DNA from: Hermatobates lingyangjiaoensis
Taxonomy: Eukaryota > Arthropoda > Insecta > Hemiptera > Hermatobatidae
DNA length: 64,000 nt
Direction: 5' to 3'
NCBI GenBank assembly: GCA_026182355.1
Contig: JAPFBL010000002.1
Span: 1,922,001 to 1,986,000, forward strand
Made by a program: the position numbers and the translations under genes. Below, piece after piece: positions 37,405 to 64,000 of the stretch. The notes under the pieces are model-generated. The model worked only from the letters and a program-made list of their open reading frames with translations. It was not told the origin of the DNA and made no database searches. Position 1 is the first letter of the stretch. Every line of letters begins with the position of its first letter.

Positions 37405-37904
37405 ACCTACACTCAACTTTACTGTAAGTAAACATAATATCAAACTCGTTAACAACAAGTGTTTTATGTTAAAAATTGCGTTTTAATCAATATACATCAT
37501 TTTTTCTATGTGGCTATAATCATTTTATTACTTGTAAAAAACGTGAATCATTGATCAATGATATGTTATTAAAATTGTTAATAACATGCCTTAATATCTA
37601 TCATGAGCTTTTTTTTTTATTTTGTTGGAAAATTTTTAGAAACATGTAAAAAAATGTTACGTTTAAGAGTAGATTAAAATTAATATCCGTTATGAATTAA
37701 AGAACGAAAGAGAGCATTTTCAATACTTATTATAGGCAATATTATCCAAAGGCAATGAGGTTCACAAACACAAACTATATTTGATTAAGTTTTGTTCAAG
37801 AATGTCACATGCAGTTTGATTAGTCGAACACTTTGTGTGACAGCTATCTATCATACCAAGGTTAGTATCAAACATATATATATAAAAACTTTAACACATA
37901 TGAA

Positions 37905-38045
37905 AGAATACAGAAAGTCACTACAGAACTCACTTCGATATTTCGACATCCGTCGTCATCGGGAAGAAGTGCGAAGTACTCGCGTTGAGAAGCAAACTGC
38001 TACTCATAGTTTATATACTATATATATATATATATATATATATGT
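37905..38045. repeat. Single arm related to the 245-897 inverted-repeat element
   Basis: On the minus strand this contains CCCGATGACGACGGATGTCG followed by AAATATCG, as in the element at the window start, and it is bounded by (TA)n. The stem here is GAC/GTC with a longer loop. Confidence 0.6.
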
Positions 38046-38109
38046 TACAGTTAACAATTTTATTCTTCCAATATATCATATTAACCCATTAAAACATTAG
38101 ACTTTTTTT

Positions 38110-38895
38110 TTAAAAAAAAAGCCTCTAAAAACAATTTTGTTTCACTTAAAAATTGTGTAAACTGATATAAACAATGTAAAGAAATGTACATAAATCCTAC
38201 AAGTACAGTAAGTAATCGATTATTCAAGATAAATTTTCAGTTTTTAACAAAATTTTCATCATTCTACCATTAGCTGCTTAATGTTAAAGAAACGCATTCT
38301 TAGAATATAAAATATATCATAACATCTCTTTTGGCAAATGTAGTTTTGAAAGAAAATCCTCAACTCATCCGCAAGTAATGAGCTATTTTTAGGTGTAATT
38401 TGCTTTCTGATCCGTCAAACGGTATGACTTGTATCTCCCTCACAAGATTTTAGAATCAATCATAAGTCAAAATTTTACATTTTATAAAAAAACATAGTTT
38501 CTACTATTGTAAATAAGAGATGATTTTTTTTGGTATTGCTTTTACCACTTCCGTGATTATTTCAAAAATTCAAGACTTTAGATTTAGTAGATTAGGTGAA
38601 AAAATATATACTCTAAAACACATTTTAAACAAGAAAGTGATTATTTTATCATGCCATATTTCCCCCCACATAATAGGGTTCTCAACCCATAAGACACATT
38701 TGTGTACAATATGAATTTGATCTATCAAAGATTGTGATTGGTAACAAACTTTTAGATTCATACCCACCCACCTACACACCCACAGACATCATCGAAAAAA
38801 CATAAAACGACTTTGGAAATCTCAAAACATATAAATCTGTCTAAATCTCGAAATCAAATTTTTCATTATCACTATTCTCGTACTTTACTTAAAAT
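38110..38895. mobile_element. Palindrome-ended repeat PE, copy D (diverged)
   Basis: The landmarks are recognisable but diverged: GTCAAACGGTATGACTTGTA, TGATCTATCAAAGATTGTG, CACCCACCTACACACCC and CATCGAAAAAACATAAAACG, ending at a degraded palindrome (ACTTTACTTAAAATAACT). The open frames at 38520-38779 lie inside it and are not genes. Confidence 0.75.
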
Positions 38896-39739
38896 AACTA
38901 AATGAATGGCAATTTAAACTCCCTTCAAGTAGGGGTACTACTTTTCCAACTACTTTCCCCAAGTATGGGAAAAAAATGAAATGGCAACAATATAAAGAAG
39001 TAATATAAAGGAATATACATATACAAAACAAAATAAAAGATTGCACGAAAATCCAGTCAATAGTAGAAATTAGATTAGTTGAACAATTAAATTATTTAGT
39101 TCATTTAGATGTATAAGAAGATAAGGGGGAAGTTGGGAGATACAGAGAAAGGATGGACGAAGAGAATATTGAGAAAATCATTCAAAAGAGGATTTTGTTA
39201 TTCTTTTGAAGCGGGTGGAAGGGTTTCAATAGAGTCAGAATGTTGTTACAATTCGTTAGAAATCCTTCTCAATGTATTTCTCCAAGAGATTGAATGCATT
39301 ACAAACACTAGTGTTTTCTTATACTTCAAAAGGAAGTTTAAATTATGCTGAATGAAGCAATTTTGCTTTAGTATAGGTCTTAAAATACGTTAAGATTTCA
39401 ATTTCCTACGAGCTATTTTAAAGACATTAGTCGTAAAAAAATTACTTCTTAACTTTTTGGAATATATATAATTAAATTTCATATATTAAAGATTAATTCG
39501 AAGCAGCCTAAAATTACTTTAGTATTTTAAAGAACATTTACTTATATATTTATATTAATAGTATTAAAGAGTTTCAAATAATTTTTTACCAAAAATGTTA
39601 TCTAATTTTATGTTGTCTAAAATACATTACTGACTATAAATTAATAAACATCATATAATAAAAACTATTTCGGTATTGAGTGAACAAGGTTCAGAGAGTT
39701 ATTTATCAGTCAGACCACCGAGAGTCCTTAGATACATAA
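38896..39739. other. AT-rich stretch, no supported gene
   Basis: An 80-codon open frame at 39109-39351 has a basic start and no recognisable domain. Nothing else was recognised. Confidence 0.4.
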
Positions 39740-39975
39740 CGACTATCAAACAAAAACAAATTCAACAAATTCCATATTTTAATGGATTTCCATATTTTGA
39801 TGTCTCCAAAATCTGATGTTTTTGAGATGATACCTATGTGTATGTGAGTGCACAGCGGTACAGATCCTACCATTATATGGATCAAAGTTATATTATACAC
39901 AAAAAAAGGGCCCTATAAGGTAGATTGTATTGTGTTTTTGTGAAATTTCTGCATGATGTGTTATAATACATCTAA
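39740..39975. mobile_element. Palindrome-ended repeat PE, old fragment
   Basis: In B orientation, with traces of GATGAT, then GTGTATGTGAGTGC, CGGTACAGATCC, TATGGATCAAAGTTATATTA and AAAAAAAGGGCCC. Strongly diverged. Confidence 0.5.
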
Positions 39976-40254
39976 AACAGTAGTACACTGTGAAATACCT
40001 ATAATATGAACCAAAATGGTTATTAACCATTTGCAAACTTGGTTTGAACTCTTGCAAATTCATTAATTCAGATAAATGACAAGATAATGTAGTTCATAAA
40101 ACTGTTCTTCAATCATCATAAACGAATCTTTAAGGGACTCTTATGTACATTGGTACTGAAGTTCAACAAGGAACAGACAAATTTATAAACACATATTCAA
40201 TTTGATTCTAATTATTAAAATAAGAGAGAATATTCAGAAAAAGAATATTTCAGT

Positions 40255-40756
40255 AAACTTTGAGATTGAATTATAAGTCAAATTTTAATATTTTATTAAA
40301 AAAAATTATTCGTTTAAAAAATTTGAATATATTTTTTGTTTATTTCATTTCTAAACTCAAAGATAATGCCAAAATTTCACAACTCTAGAGTTAGCAGTTT
40401 AGGAGAAAAGAATGTTTTCTGAAAACAGATTATTATTCCCATCATGAATAATTCCTCCCAAACAATAGAGCACATCTACATTATGGGCGCCATTTTTGTG
40501 TAAAATATCAACTTGATCCATCAAAGATTCTGGACCGTGGCGTGGTAACAATCAATGTTAACATACTCACCCACACATGTGGTGCACACATGTGTGTGCT
40601 AACACACACACACTCAGATATTCTCGAAAAAACTTCATAAAATGACTTTTGGGACCTCAAAACACGTAATTCCGTCAAAACCTCGAGATCGATTTTTTCA
40701 CGATCACTATACTTTACTTATAGTAAAGTAATGCTTATAGTAAAGTAAAAAGGTAA
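40255..40756. mobile_element. Palindrome-ended repeat PE, copy E with duplicated end
   Basis: It has all the family landmarks from TTGAATTATAAGTCAAATTT to the terminal palindrome at 40719-40737. Directly afterwards the half-palindrome CTTATAGTAAAGTAA is repeated (40735-40751). The internal (CA)n tract is rearranged into ACACATGTGGTGCACACATG. Confidence 0.85.
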
Positions 40757-41719
40757 AATTGTAAAATGGGCATTTGTCAATTGTTTCTGTTTTAACATTC
40801 ATCTTTAGTTGATAGAGGTATTCTTACCATCATTTTATATTAATTTTAAGAGTTGATGATGCTTCATTTATATAATTTCTTTCCATCAATGAATTTGATA
40901 ATTAAATTTAGTTAATAGAATTATTAAACATTATTCTTTTCTAAATTCATGAAAATAACCTTTTATAGGTTATTCTATAGATAACGTTTTATCCATTAGT
41001 ATAAATTATATTAATTTATAATAATAAATGTTTGCTTAATTTTAACATATTCCGATTCACTTGAATATAATACAAATAATCTACGATACAGAAATTACAA
41101 GAGGTATAACGGTATCTTAAACAAGAAAGCCCGTCAAACTAATTATTCTTATTATCATTAACTTAAAGCACTTCAAATTTTGTTGAATATGATACAGCTA
41201 AATAAATAAAAAAAGTCTGCTCCTGTGCAGTTAAATGTTCAGCTTTTTTAGTACTTCATATAACTGTAAACCTTCTCTTTATTTTGTAATACAAGTATTG
41301 GTGTAAATATTGTGTATAATAGATCTTAAATTATAAATAAAGAGTGAGAAAAAGTAATATCAAAGGATAGATATCTGTGATCAAATAAATGTTACCTTAG
41401 CATGATGAGTAATGGAATCGTGTAGTGTCGATCTGGGGATGTTCAAGAAGACTGGTTCAGACAGGCTCTCTTACTAGAGAGTCCAAAGGTTCGCTGACAC
41501 TCTCCTGGGAAAACCTATCCCCACTATAACCGAACAATTACGATTTTCTTTATTATGAGACAAAGAAATCTCAAGCAGCAATTGTAGAAAACATCTTCTG
41601 CTATTTTATTTCAAAACATAATTATTTATTATCTAAAAAATTGTAAATATTATATTTTAAAATAATTTATAATATAATTATTTATTTTATATAAAGCATC
41701 TTTCTGCTTTTGAAAATTC
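40757..41719. other. AT-rich stretch, no feature seen
   Basis: A GC-richer patch at 41400-41530 is not recognised. No repeat partner was seen. Confidence 0.4.
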
Positions 41720-42309
41720 CCCTTTGGTAAATATAATGTTAAAAAAAATTATCTCAACTCATCCTCCACATAAAGATCTATTTTTAGTTATAGTTTCATT
41801 TTGATCCGTTAAAGGGTATGGCTTATATTGCTTCCACAAGCTTTCAGATTGAATTATAAATCAAAATTTTTACATTTTATTAAAAACAAATTTTTCCTGT
41901 TGTTTTAAAAATCTGAGAATATTTTTCGTTAATTGCTTTTGTAGCCTCAAAGGGAATGTTAAAATTTCAAGACTCTATATTTAGTAGTTTAGGAGAAAAA
42001 AATGTTTGAAAACAGGCTTTTAGAAAAAATAGCGACTTTCTCAATATGTATAATTGCTCCCAAACTATACAGCACATCTACACTATAAGACCAATTTTGG
42101 TGCAAAAATTAATTTAATCCATCAAAGATTCTGGACCGTAGCGTGGTAACAAATTTTTGGATACACACTCACCCACCCACCCACACACACAGACATCATC
42201 GAAAAAAACTTCATAAAACGACTTCTGGGACCTCAGAACATGTAATTCCGTTAAAATTTCGAGGTCGATTTTTTTCACGATCACTATACCTTACTTATAG
42301 TAAAGTAAT
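41720..42309. mobile_element. Palindrome-ended repeat PE, copy F
   Basis: Well-preserved copy: TTATCTCAACTCATCCTCCA, GGGTATGGCTTATATTGC, CATCAAAGATTCTGGACCG, (CCCA)n(CA)n at 42170-42190, TTCATAAAACGACTTCTGG and ending CCTTACTTATAGTAAAGTAA. Confidence 0.85.
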
Positions 42310-43538
42310 AGTGTTTGATTGAATTCTCAGAAAGTTTATTTAAGCAAATGAGATAAGTAGAGCAGGTAATCCTTTAACCCAAGTTATTTTTTCGTTTCTT
42401 ACAGCTTTATTACTTTTTCACGTAATTAAAATTGACTTCATTTTTATTGGTATTTTTAGGGTTTTTCTAATGACGAATTTTCATTGTTATTAGTTTAGTA
42501 TAAAAAACAACATTTATAGAAATAATAAAATCTACCGTAACTCCCATTTCAATCTATATAATTTCAGCAAATAAACATATAGCTAATTCAGCTAGTGAAA
42601 AGCATATTCAGCTATCAGTCAAAAAAAGGTAATGAAGGCTAGCAACGGTAAATTGCTGGAACGAGTATATGGAGTGGTGAAATCTTTCTGTGTTTTTAGT
42701 GATCAAGATAATTTTCACTTTCAGAAACCACTGTGGATTGTCAAATTAGATTTTTCATTTTTGTACTTTACTGCCCGCATGAAACTTTCAATTTTGAGTT
42801 GAAAGAAAAGATAAGAATTTGAGTTGTTTGATCGAATTATTCATTTCGAAAGAACACTTTGTAGGAATACAATTTTAGAAAGAAAACAATTACTATTTTC
42901 CAAATTCATCAAAATACAATACAATATGATGAAATTTGATATCAAAATTCCAACCCAAATCCACTATTGACTCCTACAAAAAACAAAATTTGCTAAGCGG
43001 GAAAAAATAAAACACCTTGAAATATGTAAAGGTGATGATATCTTTATTAGAAGTACACATGCTAGTGAATAACTGTTTTAAAAAATAAAATATATCAAGT
43101 CATTTAAGAACAAGACTGGACGTTGTTTTACTCCCATCATTGACAAATATTTCCCCTTATGTGGAGAAGTTATCGCGGAAATAGCAGAACAACTGTTTCA
43201 TTGAATAATTTACCAATTCCAAATACATTGCTTGACAAGAAAAAGGTACACTTTTTTTTATTCTGTTAGTAGTTGTTTTTGTATTACTCCTGTAGTAAAA
43301 TAAGATAACTCGTTTAAATAAAATCGTCTTACATTCCTCATCTTCAGTCGATTCTTCAAAATAAAACAGATTTTTGGTCAAAGTGGTTTAAGCCCCAGAA
43401 CATTTATGTGAGTTATATTCAATAATATGGCCCTCCACCGAGACACTACATACCTGTTCGGCTTTCTTACTGCAAAAGGTTGCCGACTTTTTGACTGTCA
43501 TAGAGACAACCTGCTGCCAACTATTACAAAAACGAATG
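42310..43538. other. Intergenic stretch downstream of the DRC11 gene
   Basis: A 74-codon minus-strand open frame at 43157-43381 is acidic at its start and not recognised; it may be chance. No repeat was seen. Confidence 0.4.
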
Positions 43539-43544
43539 TTTATT
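43539..43544 (-). promoter_or_regulatory. Candidate polyadenylation signal of DRC11
   Basis: AATAAA on the minus strand about 125 bases after the stop codon of the last exon. Other AT-rich variants exist nearby, so this is only the best canonical candidate. Confidence 0.4.
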
Positions 43545-43669
43545 TGACACCAGTTTACCAAAATATATATGTTACAAAATTATATATGATACCAGTTTAC
43601 AAATTATATATATATCAGTTGAAATATCATAACGGGTTTCAAATCATAAATGCACATGGCAAGTAAAGT

Positions 43670-59442
<15,773 letters not shown>

Positions 59443-59914
59443 CTGTCAGCATATGACAGTGTCCTTTAAGTCTATCTAATACATGAATATATTATTTATC
59501 GCAATCGATCTAATCAATAATAACATTAGGTCCTAAAGAGTCGAATAAAAGCACACGCGCAGTATTTTGCTTTACAATTAGCAAAATTCAATAATATCTT
59601 TCAGGTACTGAATAATAACTCAATGTATGCCAATTATACATTGCATAAATGCTTCAACTAATAAATAAATCTAAATAGTATAACATAATCTACTTAAAAT
59701 GTCGAAGTTTTTAATTTTTTTTAAATTAAATTTGATAATGAAACAATAATTTGTTTAAACTTAATTTTATTAACTGAATAAATTAAATCTTTCATTTAAT
59801 AATTTAATTTAAATAATACATACATTAAATAGTATATGTCGTACATATTTTTAGTTAAATCAAAGGTGAAATGACGACTTTCCTGGAGCACTACTCTCTT
59901 AAGTTTCCACTCAC

Positions 59915-59969
59915 CCTAAGGGTCTCTGATTTCTCACGTATCCTCATTGATTTATAAACATAACAAGCC
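59915..59969 (-). CDS. DRC11: Possible additional upstream DRC11 exon
   Basis: A 55-base segment preceded by a pyrimidine tract and AG, and followed by GTGAGT, encodes YKSMRIREKSETLR and ends in phase 0. That is compatible with the next exon, which starts MRERLGERL. The charged helical character fits the coiled region that precedes the tryptophan-rich block in DRC11 proteins. It is too short to identify by sequence alone, and its upstream partner was not found. Confidence 0.3.
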
Positions 59970-61039
59970 CTCGTTCAATAATGGGAAACAACACAATGCG
60001 ACTATAATTTTATTCATCCAGTTCAAATGTTATATATGAATATGTTATATGATTCATTCCAAAACAATTGTTTTATTTATAAGAAAACAGGATAAAAAAC
60101 ACATACTTCGTTGCTATGAAACATCTCCATAGATTCATATATCTAAAGAATTTTATGTTTCACTTCGCCTAGGATATGATAAAGTTTTGATTTATATTAA
60201 TTTATATAAATTTATTGCAATTCTTTTTTTTTTTTTTTTTTGCTAATCCAACACTCAATAAGGTCTTATATTATTATGTTAATTTATAAACTTTTATACA
60301 AACTTTGACCACTTTAATTGAATATTTCAGTGTAATTAATTGAGGAAACTTGTTCTGAACACATGTAGGTTTTAGCCTTTGTTACATTGTTACATTTGGA
60401 AAGGCTCATATGCCAATCGCCATCCCTTTTAATTAAGTCGTAAATGTTTGATAAGGTCCTACCTGTAAAGTTGCGTACACAGTTGGCTGACTTCGGACTT
60501 TATCGTTCTATAATAGCTCTACTATTCTAATTTATTTTAACTATTCGTATGTATAATTAATTTAAAATATTTTATACAATTAAATTTTGCTAGTCGACCA
60601 GGTAAACTTCATACCATCTAACAGTCACTGAATGTTGTGTTATCTTTAGCTAAACTTAATTTAGCATGAGGCTCAATAATTTATCGTTCATAACTTTAAT
60701 AATTTCTTTCTGAGGTTTATTTTTCCTTCTTTTTTTTTTTATACTTGAGACATAGAATGACCGATCGTTCGTTTATTAGGAGACTTAACTACACAAAAAT
60801 GACATTCAAATGTGTTGAAAATCCATTTGTATAGCGTTTAACAGCTATCTAGATATGGAACAAATTATTTCTATATAAATAAAAATGTTGCATTGTTACG
60901 ACATTGCTGTCATAATAACGTATTCATTTTAGAATTGATAGTAAAACTGCCTAATTACAATGACTTTGATGTCTAACTATAATTTAATTACAATTAGATA
61001 TGCCCAATTATCAATTTTATACAGCTGATCTTCAGAGTC

Positions 61040-61206
61040 TATCCTAATTATGTTGGCAACCATTTTAATTTCATAAGAGTCCATCTTAATTATATCGGCA
61101 ACCATTTTAGCTATATCAGTATTCATTTTAACTACATCAGCATCCATTTTAGTTACACCGGCAACCATTTTAAATATATCGGCATCCATGTTGGTTACAT
61201 CCAATT
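61040..61206 (-). repeat. 21-bp minisatellite encoding an open heptapeptide repeat
   Basis: Eight units with strict 21-base spacing (anchors at 61061, 61082, 61103, 61124, 61145, 61166 and 61187). Unit types CAACCATTTTA and CATCCATTTTA tend to alternate. On the minus strand the frame stays open through all units as (K-M-[DV]-A-[DN]-[IV]-x)n, inside a 97-codon frame at 60977-61270. No flanking domain or splice signals argue for a gene. Confidence 0.85.
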
Positions 61207-62121
61207 TAGTAAAATAAAAAAAACATAAATTCAATTTATATATACAATCAAGTATATTTAAAATAAACAAATTCCTGTAAGTTGAAATTTTCCATTTATT
61301 TTACCCCACATAAAATATGAGTAGCATTAATGAAAGTAACGTGTCTTTATAATATATTAAAACGTGAATATAATAAATATATTCATATTTATATTATAAT
61401 ATAAAATATTATATAATAATAATATAATATAATATTTATATATTTATATTCATATTATAATATAATAAATATGAATGTTACCTTAGAACATTCATATTTA
61501 AGCTGATATTTTCGTTAAGTTAAAGCCATCAAGATATCAAAATCAAATCTTTTCACGATTCCATATTGTATTGTAATCACGATTCCATGTTAAATTGTAT
61601 TATTTTAATGTGGCTATATCAATTCCATCAATTATAACGAAAATATTTATATCTTATATCAATCTTACATTTTTTTTTTAAATTTCCACATCTTTTTTAA
61701 AGAAATATTTATGCCTAGACAGTGAACAGTACACTTGTACACTTCTAGAATTACTAAAAAAGTATCTCTCACTTTTATTGTCTCTAGACCTAATTTTCTA
61801 AAAATTTTCAATCCTTTAAAGATAATTGTCTCATATTCAAATAGAATGTGTTTAAAGCTTTCCGCTACTTTGTTATAATGTCTGAATTTTCACATTTTCT
61901 GATGATGTTAATTGCAGCTTCTGTAACTGGTAGTTATGAGCACAATGTTTGATTAATATTTTTAATAAGATATATATTGAAATCTTTCTTTAAAAAATTT
62001 ATTATTTTCTTTGTTTGTTTTGATTTGTAATCATATTTTATCAACCTTTCAGCCATTCGATGAGCAAAGCACAAGAGATCGGTGCTTTTTAAAGTGAGAC
62101 TCTTTAGCCATATCTGGAATC

Positions 62122-64000
62122 CAGAGACGTGCGGTCAGGGGAGGCAGGGGAGGCCGTGCCTCACCTGCCATCATGGAAAGAAAGAAATGTAAAATGAAAA
62201 AAAAATATTTTTTTATAATTATCAATTGATTTGTACTATAAGGTAATTTTCCATTTAACTTCACCATTTTTAGATTATTTTTTCTTCAAAATCGCCGAAT
62301 TTTCACATTTACCGTTCAAATGCTGAGAAAATGCGCTACTGTCACAGGACAGGAATAATGACTTTTTGTTATGCTTTTGGTCAGAACTCCCTGGATTGGA
62401 ATTGCGTAGGTGAGGTGGGGAACTGGGTGTATTTTGACGCCCAAAGGAGGTCGTAATCTCCTATATCAGCAATCTGGCGGCTGAGTTAGATTTAAAAGGG
62501 TGCAGTGCTAGCCTTATATGGCCACCGTAATCCGACCCCACACCCAATTACAGCCGGCGTCCTTTGACACACTGAGCCTCCAAGTAAAATGACCCAAGAA
62601 AACAATATCGCACAGATAACTAATAATCAGCGAATAACAAGGATACGCACTTGGGCAAGAACAGGGACGCACAGATCTTTACCCTTCCGAAGCACGAACC
62701 AGACTCCCCCAAGTTTCCATAGTTAAGCTGATTTATATAATGAACAGCAACTATATGCGTGTAATGTGTTTCTTGTGCCAGCGCAATCATAAAACGGCTG
62801 AAAAGAGGCACGGGGTGAGGCACGCACTGCTCCTGCCTCACGATAGGGGGCGCTAGTGAGCTCAGGGATTCTTCTTGCGATTTATTGGCTGCAGAATAAG
62901 TGACAACAGGCGGGAGTTTACAGTTAGCAAGTCAAGTACAGTTATCGTTTTCTTCTCGCCTGGCCTTACTTTCAGAATGGATTACATTTCTAAATTGAAG
63001 GAATTTTCTAAATTGGATTTTCAATCGAAGCAGGAGGTAATACTTAAAGGACGACCAACGCCGGAGCTAAAAGGTTTGCTTCAGACTTCAGGACAGAAGA
63101 CCCGCTCTTTCCAAACGGAGTGGTACAAACGAAAAGGCTGGTTGTGTGGATGTCCAGCAAGAAACCGCCTTTTCTGCTTTTCCTGCCTCCTGTTCTCGAC
63201 TTGTGACAGTGTCTGGACTCAGATGGGATACTGTGACCTGAAGAATTTACAACGAAGCCTCGTTAAACACGAGCGGTCGACCACTCACATTCAAAGCCAG
63301 ATCGCGCTAAAAACGTTTGGGATGTCCAGGATTGACTTAGCTTTGGACGAACAGCGGAGACTCAACATCAGCATCCACAATGCCAAGGTAAAGGAGAACC
63401 GAGAGATTTTAAAAGATCTCATTAATGCCACCTGCTTCCTCGCCAAACAGCAGCTAGCATTTCGTGGAAATGATGAGCGTACAGGCTCTGTCAATCGTGG
63501 CAACTATGTTGAACTTTTACATGCTTTTGCTGAGAAAGATGACAGGCTAGCTAGACATTTGGAGACATCAACTGTATTTTCTGGCTTGTCAAATAGAATA
63601 CAGAACGATTTAATCGAAGCAGTCGGTGATGTCATTAGAAATGACATTAAAAAGGAGATCAGTGCGGCCCCATTTGTTGCTGTAGAAGTTGACGAAACGA
63701 CAGATGTTACAAACCATGCTCAGATTTCTGTCATATTGCGCTATGTGGCTAAAACGGAAACGGACTGTGAGGTGAAGGAGGCGTTTCTGGGCTTTGATGA
63801 TGTGAGTGAGGACAGACGCGCTCCTGCCATTGCTGAGTATGTCCTGGGAGTGTTGGAGAAGTATGACTGTGTTGAAAAGCTTGTAGCTCAGACTTATGAT
63901 GGGGCTGCCGTAATGGCATCAGAGCTTAATGGCGTGCAAGCCAAAATTAAAGAGAAAGTGCCCGAAGCCATGTTTACTCACTGTTACGCACACAAGCTGA
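62122..64000 (+). mobile_element. hAT-family DNA transposon, 5' part, continues beyond the window
   Basis: The left end begins CAGAGACGTGCGGTCAGGGG, a hAT-type terminal inverted repeat, after the presumptive 8-bp target site CTGGAATC. Base composition changes sharply from AT-rich host DNA to about 50% GC. A non-coding leader of about 850 bases with an internal inverted copy of the terminus (GTGAGGCACGCACTGCTCC, then TGCCTCACGATAGG) precedes the transposase. The right end is outside the window. Confidence 0.85.
62977..64000 (+). CDS. hAT transposase (TTF zinc finger / ZMYM1-like), 3' end cut by the window
   Basis: The frame is open from ATG at 62977 to the window end (341 codons plus one base) with no stop. 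Residues 55-104 form a TTF-type zinc finger (W55, C57, C59, C67, C70, H98, H104). Residues 230-245 hold APFVAVEVDETTD, where D239 is the first catalytic aspartate of the RNase H fold; 306-312 hold TYDGAAV with D308, the second; 335-341 hold HCYAHKL, the conserved block after it. The third catalytic residue and the hAT dimerisation domain would be downstream. Similar proteins are usually annotated as zinc finger MYM-type 1-like. Codon use and GC content contrast with the host exons, consistent with recent insertion. Confidence 0.92.
   Translation, partial: MDYISKLKEFSKLDFQSKQEVILKGRPTPELKGLLQTSGQKTRSFQTEWYKRKGWLCGCPARNRLFCFSCLLFSTCDSVWTQMGYCDLKNLQRSLVKHERSTTHIQSQIALKTFGMSRIDLALDEQRRLNISIHNAKVKENREILKDLINATCFLAKQQLAFRGNDERTGSVNRGNYVELLHAFAEKDDRLARHLETSTVFSGLSNRIQNDLIEAVGDVIRNDIKKEISAAPFVAVEVDETTDVTNHAQISVILRYVAKTETDCEVKEAFLGFDDVSEDRRAPAIAEYVLGVLEKYDCVEKLVAQTYDGAAVMASELNGVQAKIKEKVPEAMFTHCYAHKL

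Larger units (their letters stand above)
59443..62121. other. Upstream part of the DRC11 locus, mostly AT-rich
   Basis: Apart from the candidate exon at 59915-59969 and the minisatellite at 61040-61206, no exon-like sequence was found. There is a T run near 60224-60240 and a TA-rich palindromic region at 61370-61470. The promoter is not identifiable because the first exon is unknown. Confidence 0.45.

Overview
The window reads as AT-rich, repeat-dense nuclear DNA of an animal, most likely an arthropod and probably an insect. That placement is inference: it rests on a spliced ciliary gene with short exons and long AT-rich introns, a jockey-type LINE, tRNA-derived SINEs, Penelope, Helitron and hAT remnants, and many (TA)n tracts. 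No bacterial-style operons, rRNA genes or free-standing tRNA genes were seen.

Host gene. The only well-supported host gene is on the minus strand, 59.4 kb down to 43.67 kb. Seven exons with compatible splice phases (59229-59442, 56703-56944, 54112-54435, 49900-50138, 48457-48598, 46083-46313, 43670-43894) encode 538 residues of the C-terminal two thirds of DRC11/IQCA1, the AAA-domain subunit of the axonemal nexin-dynein regulatory complex. The N-terminal exons are missing; one short candidate exon lies at 59915-59969 and the rest are unseen or outside the window. The introns hold a jockey 3' fragment, a 650-bp element with long inverted repeats, a SINE and foldback elements.

0-12 kb: inverted-repeat elements, a hAT terminus, a decayed Helitron helicase (6.1-7.1 kb) and a Penelope-like retroelement fragment with a GIY-YIG endonuclease between inverted pseudo-LTRs (10.29-11.34 kb).

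11-43 kb: at least eight copies or fragments of one repeat family ending in the palindrome ACTTTACTTATAGTAAAGT, a jockey-like LINE remnant (18.6-21.8 kb), an array of foldback elements at (TA)n tracts (25-29 kb, 33 kb), and a four-copy 74-bp minisatellite (25.3 kb).

57-64 kb: a second SINE, an F-box-like remnant with a relative at 23 kb, a 21-bp minisatellite and, at the edge, the 5' end of a hAT transposon whose transposase frame is uninterrupted to the end of the window.

The most striking cross-cutting pattern is a short motif, CTGANGA then one base, a small hairpin stem, then GAAA. It recurs in at least six unrelated-looking repeat families here, including the Penelope pseudo-LTRs, and resembles a hammerhead ribozyme core with one extra nucleotide.
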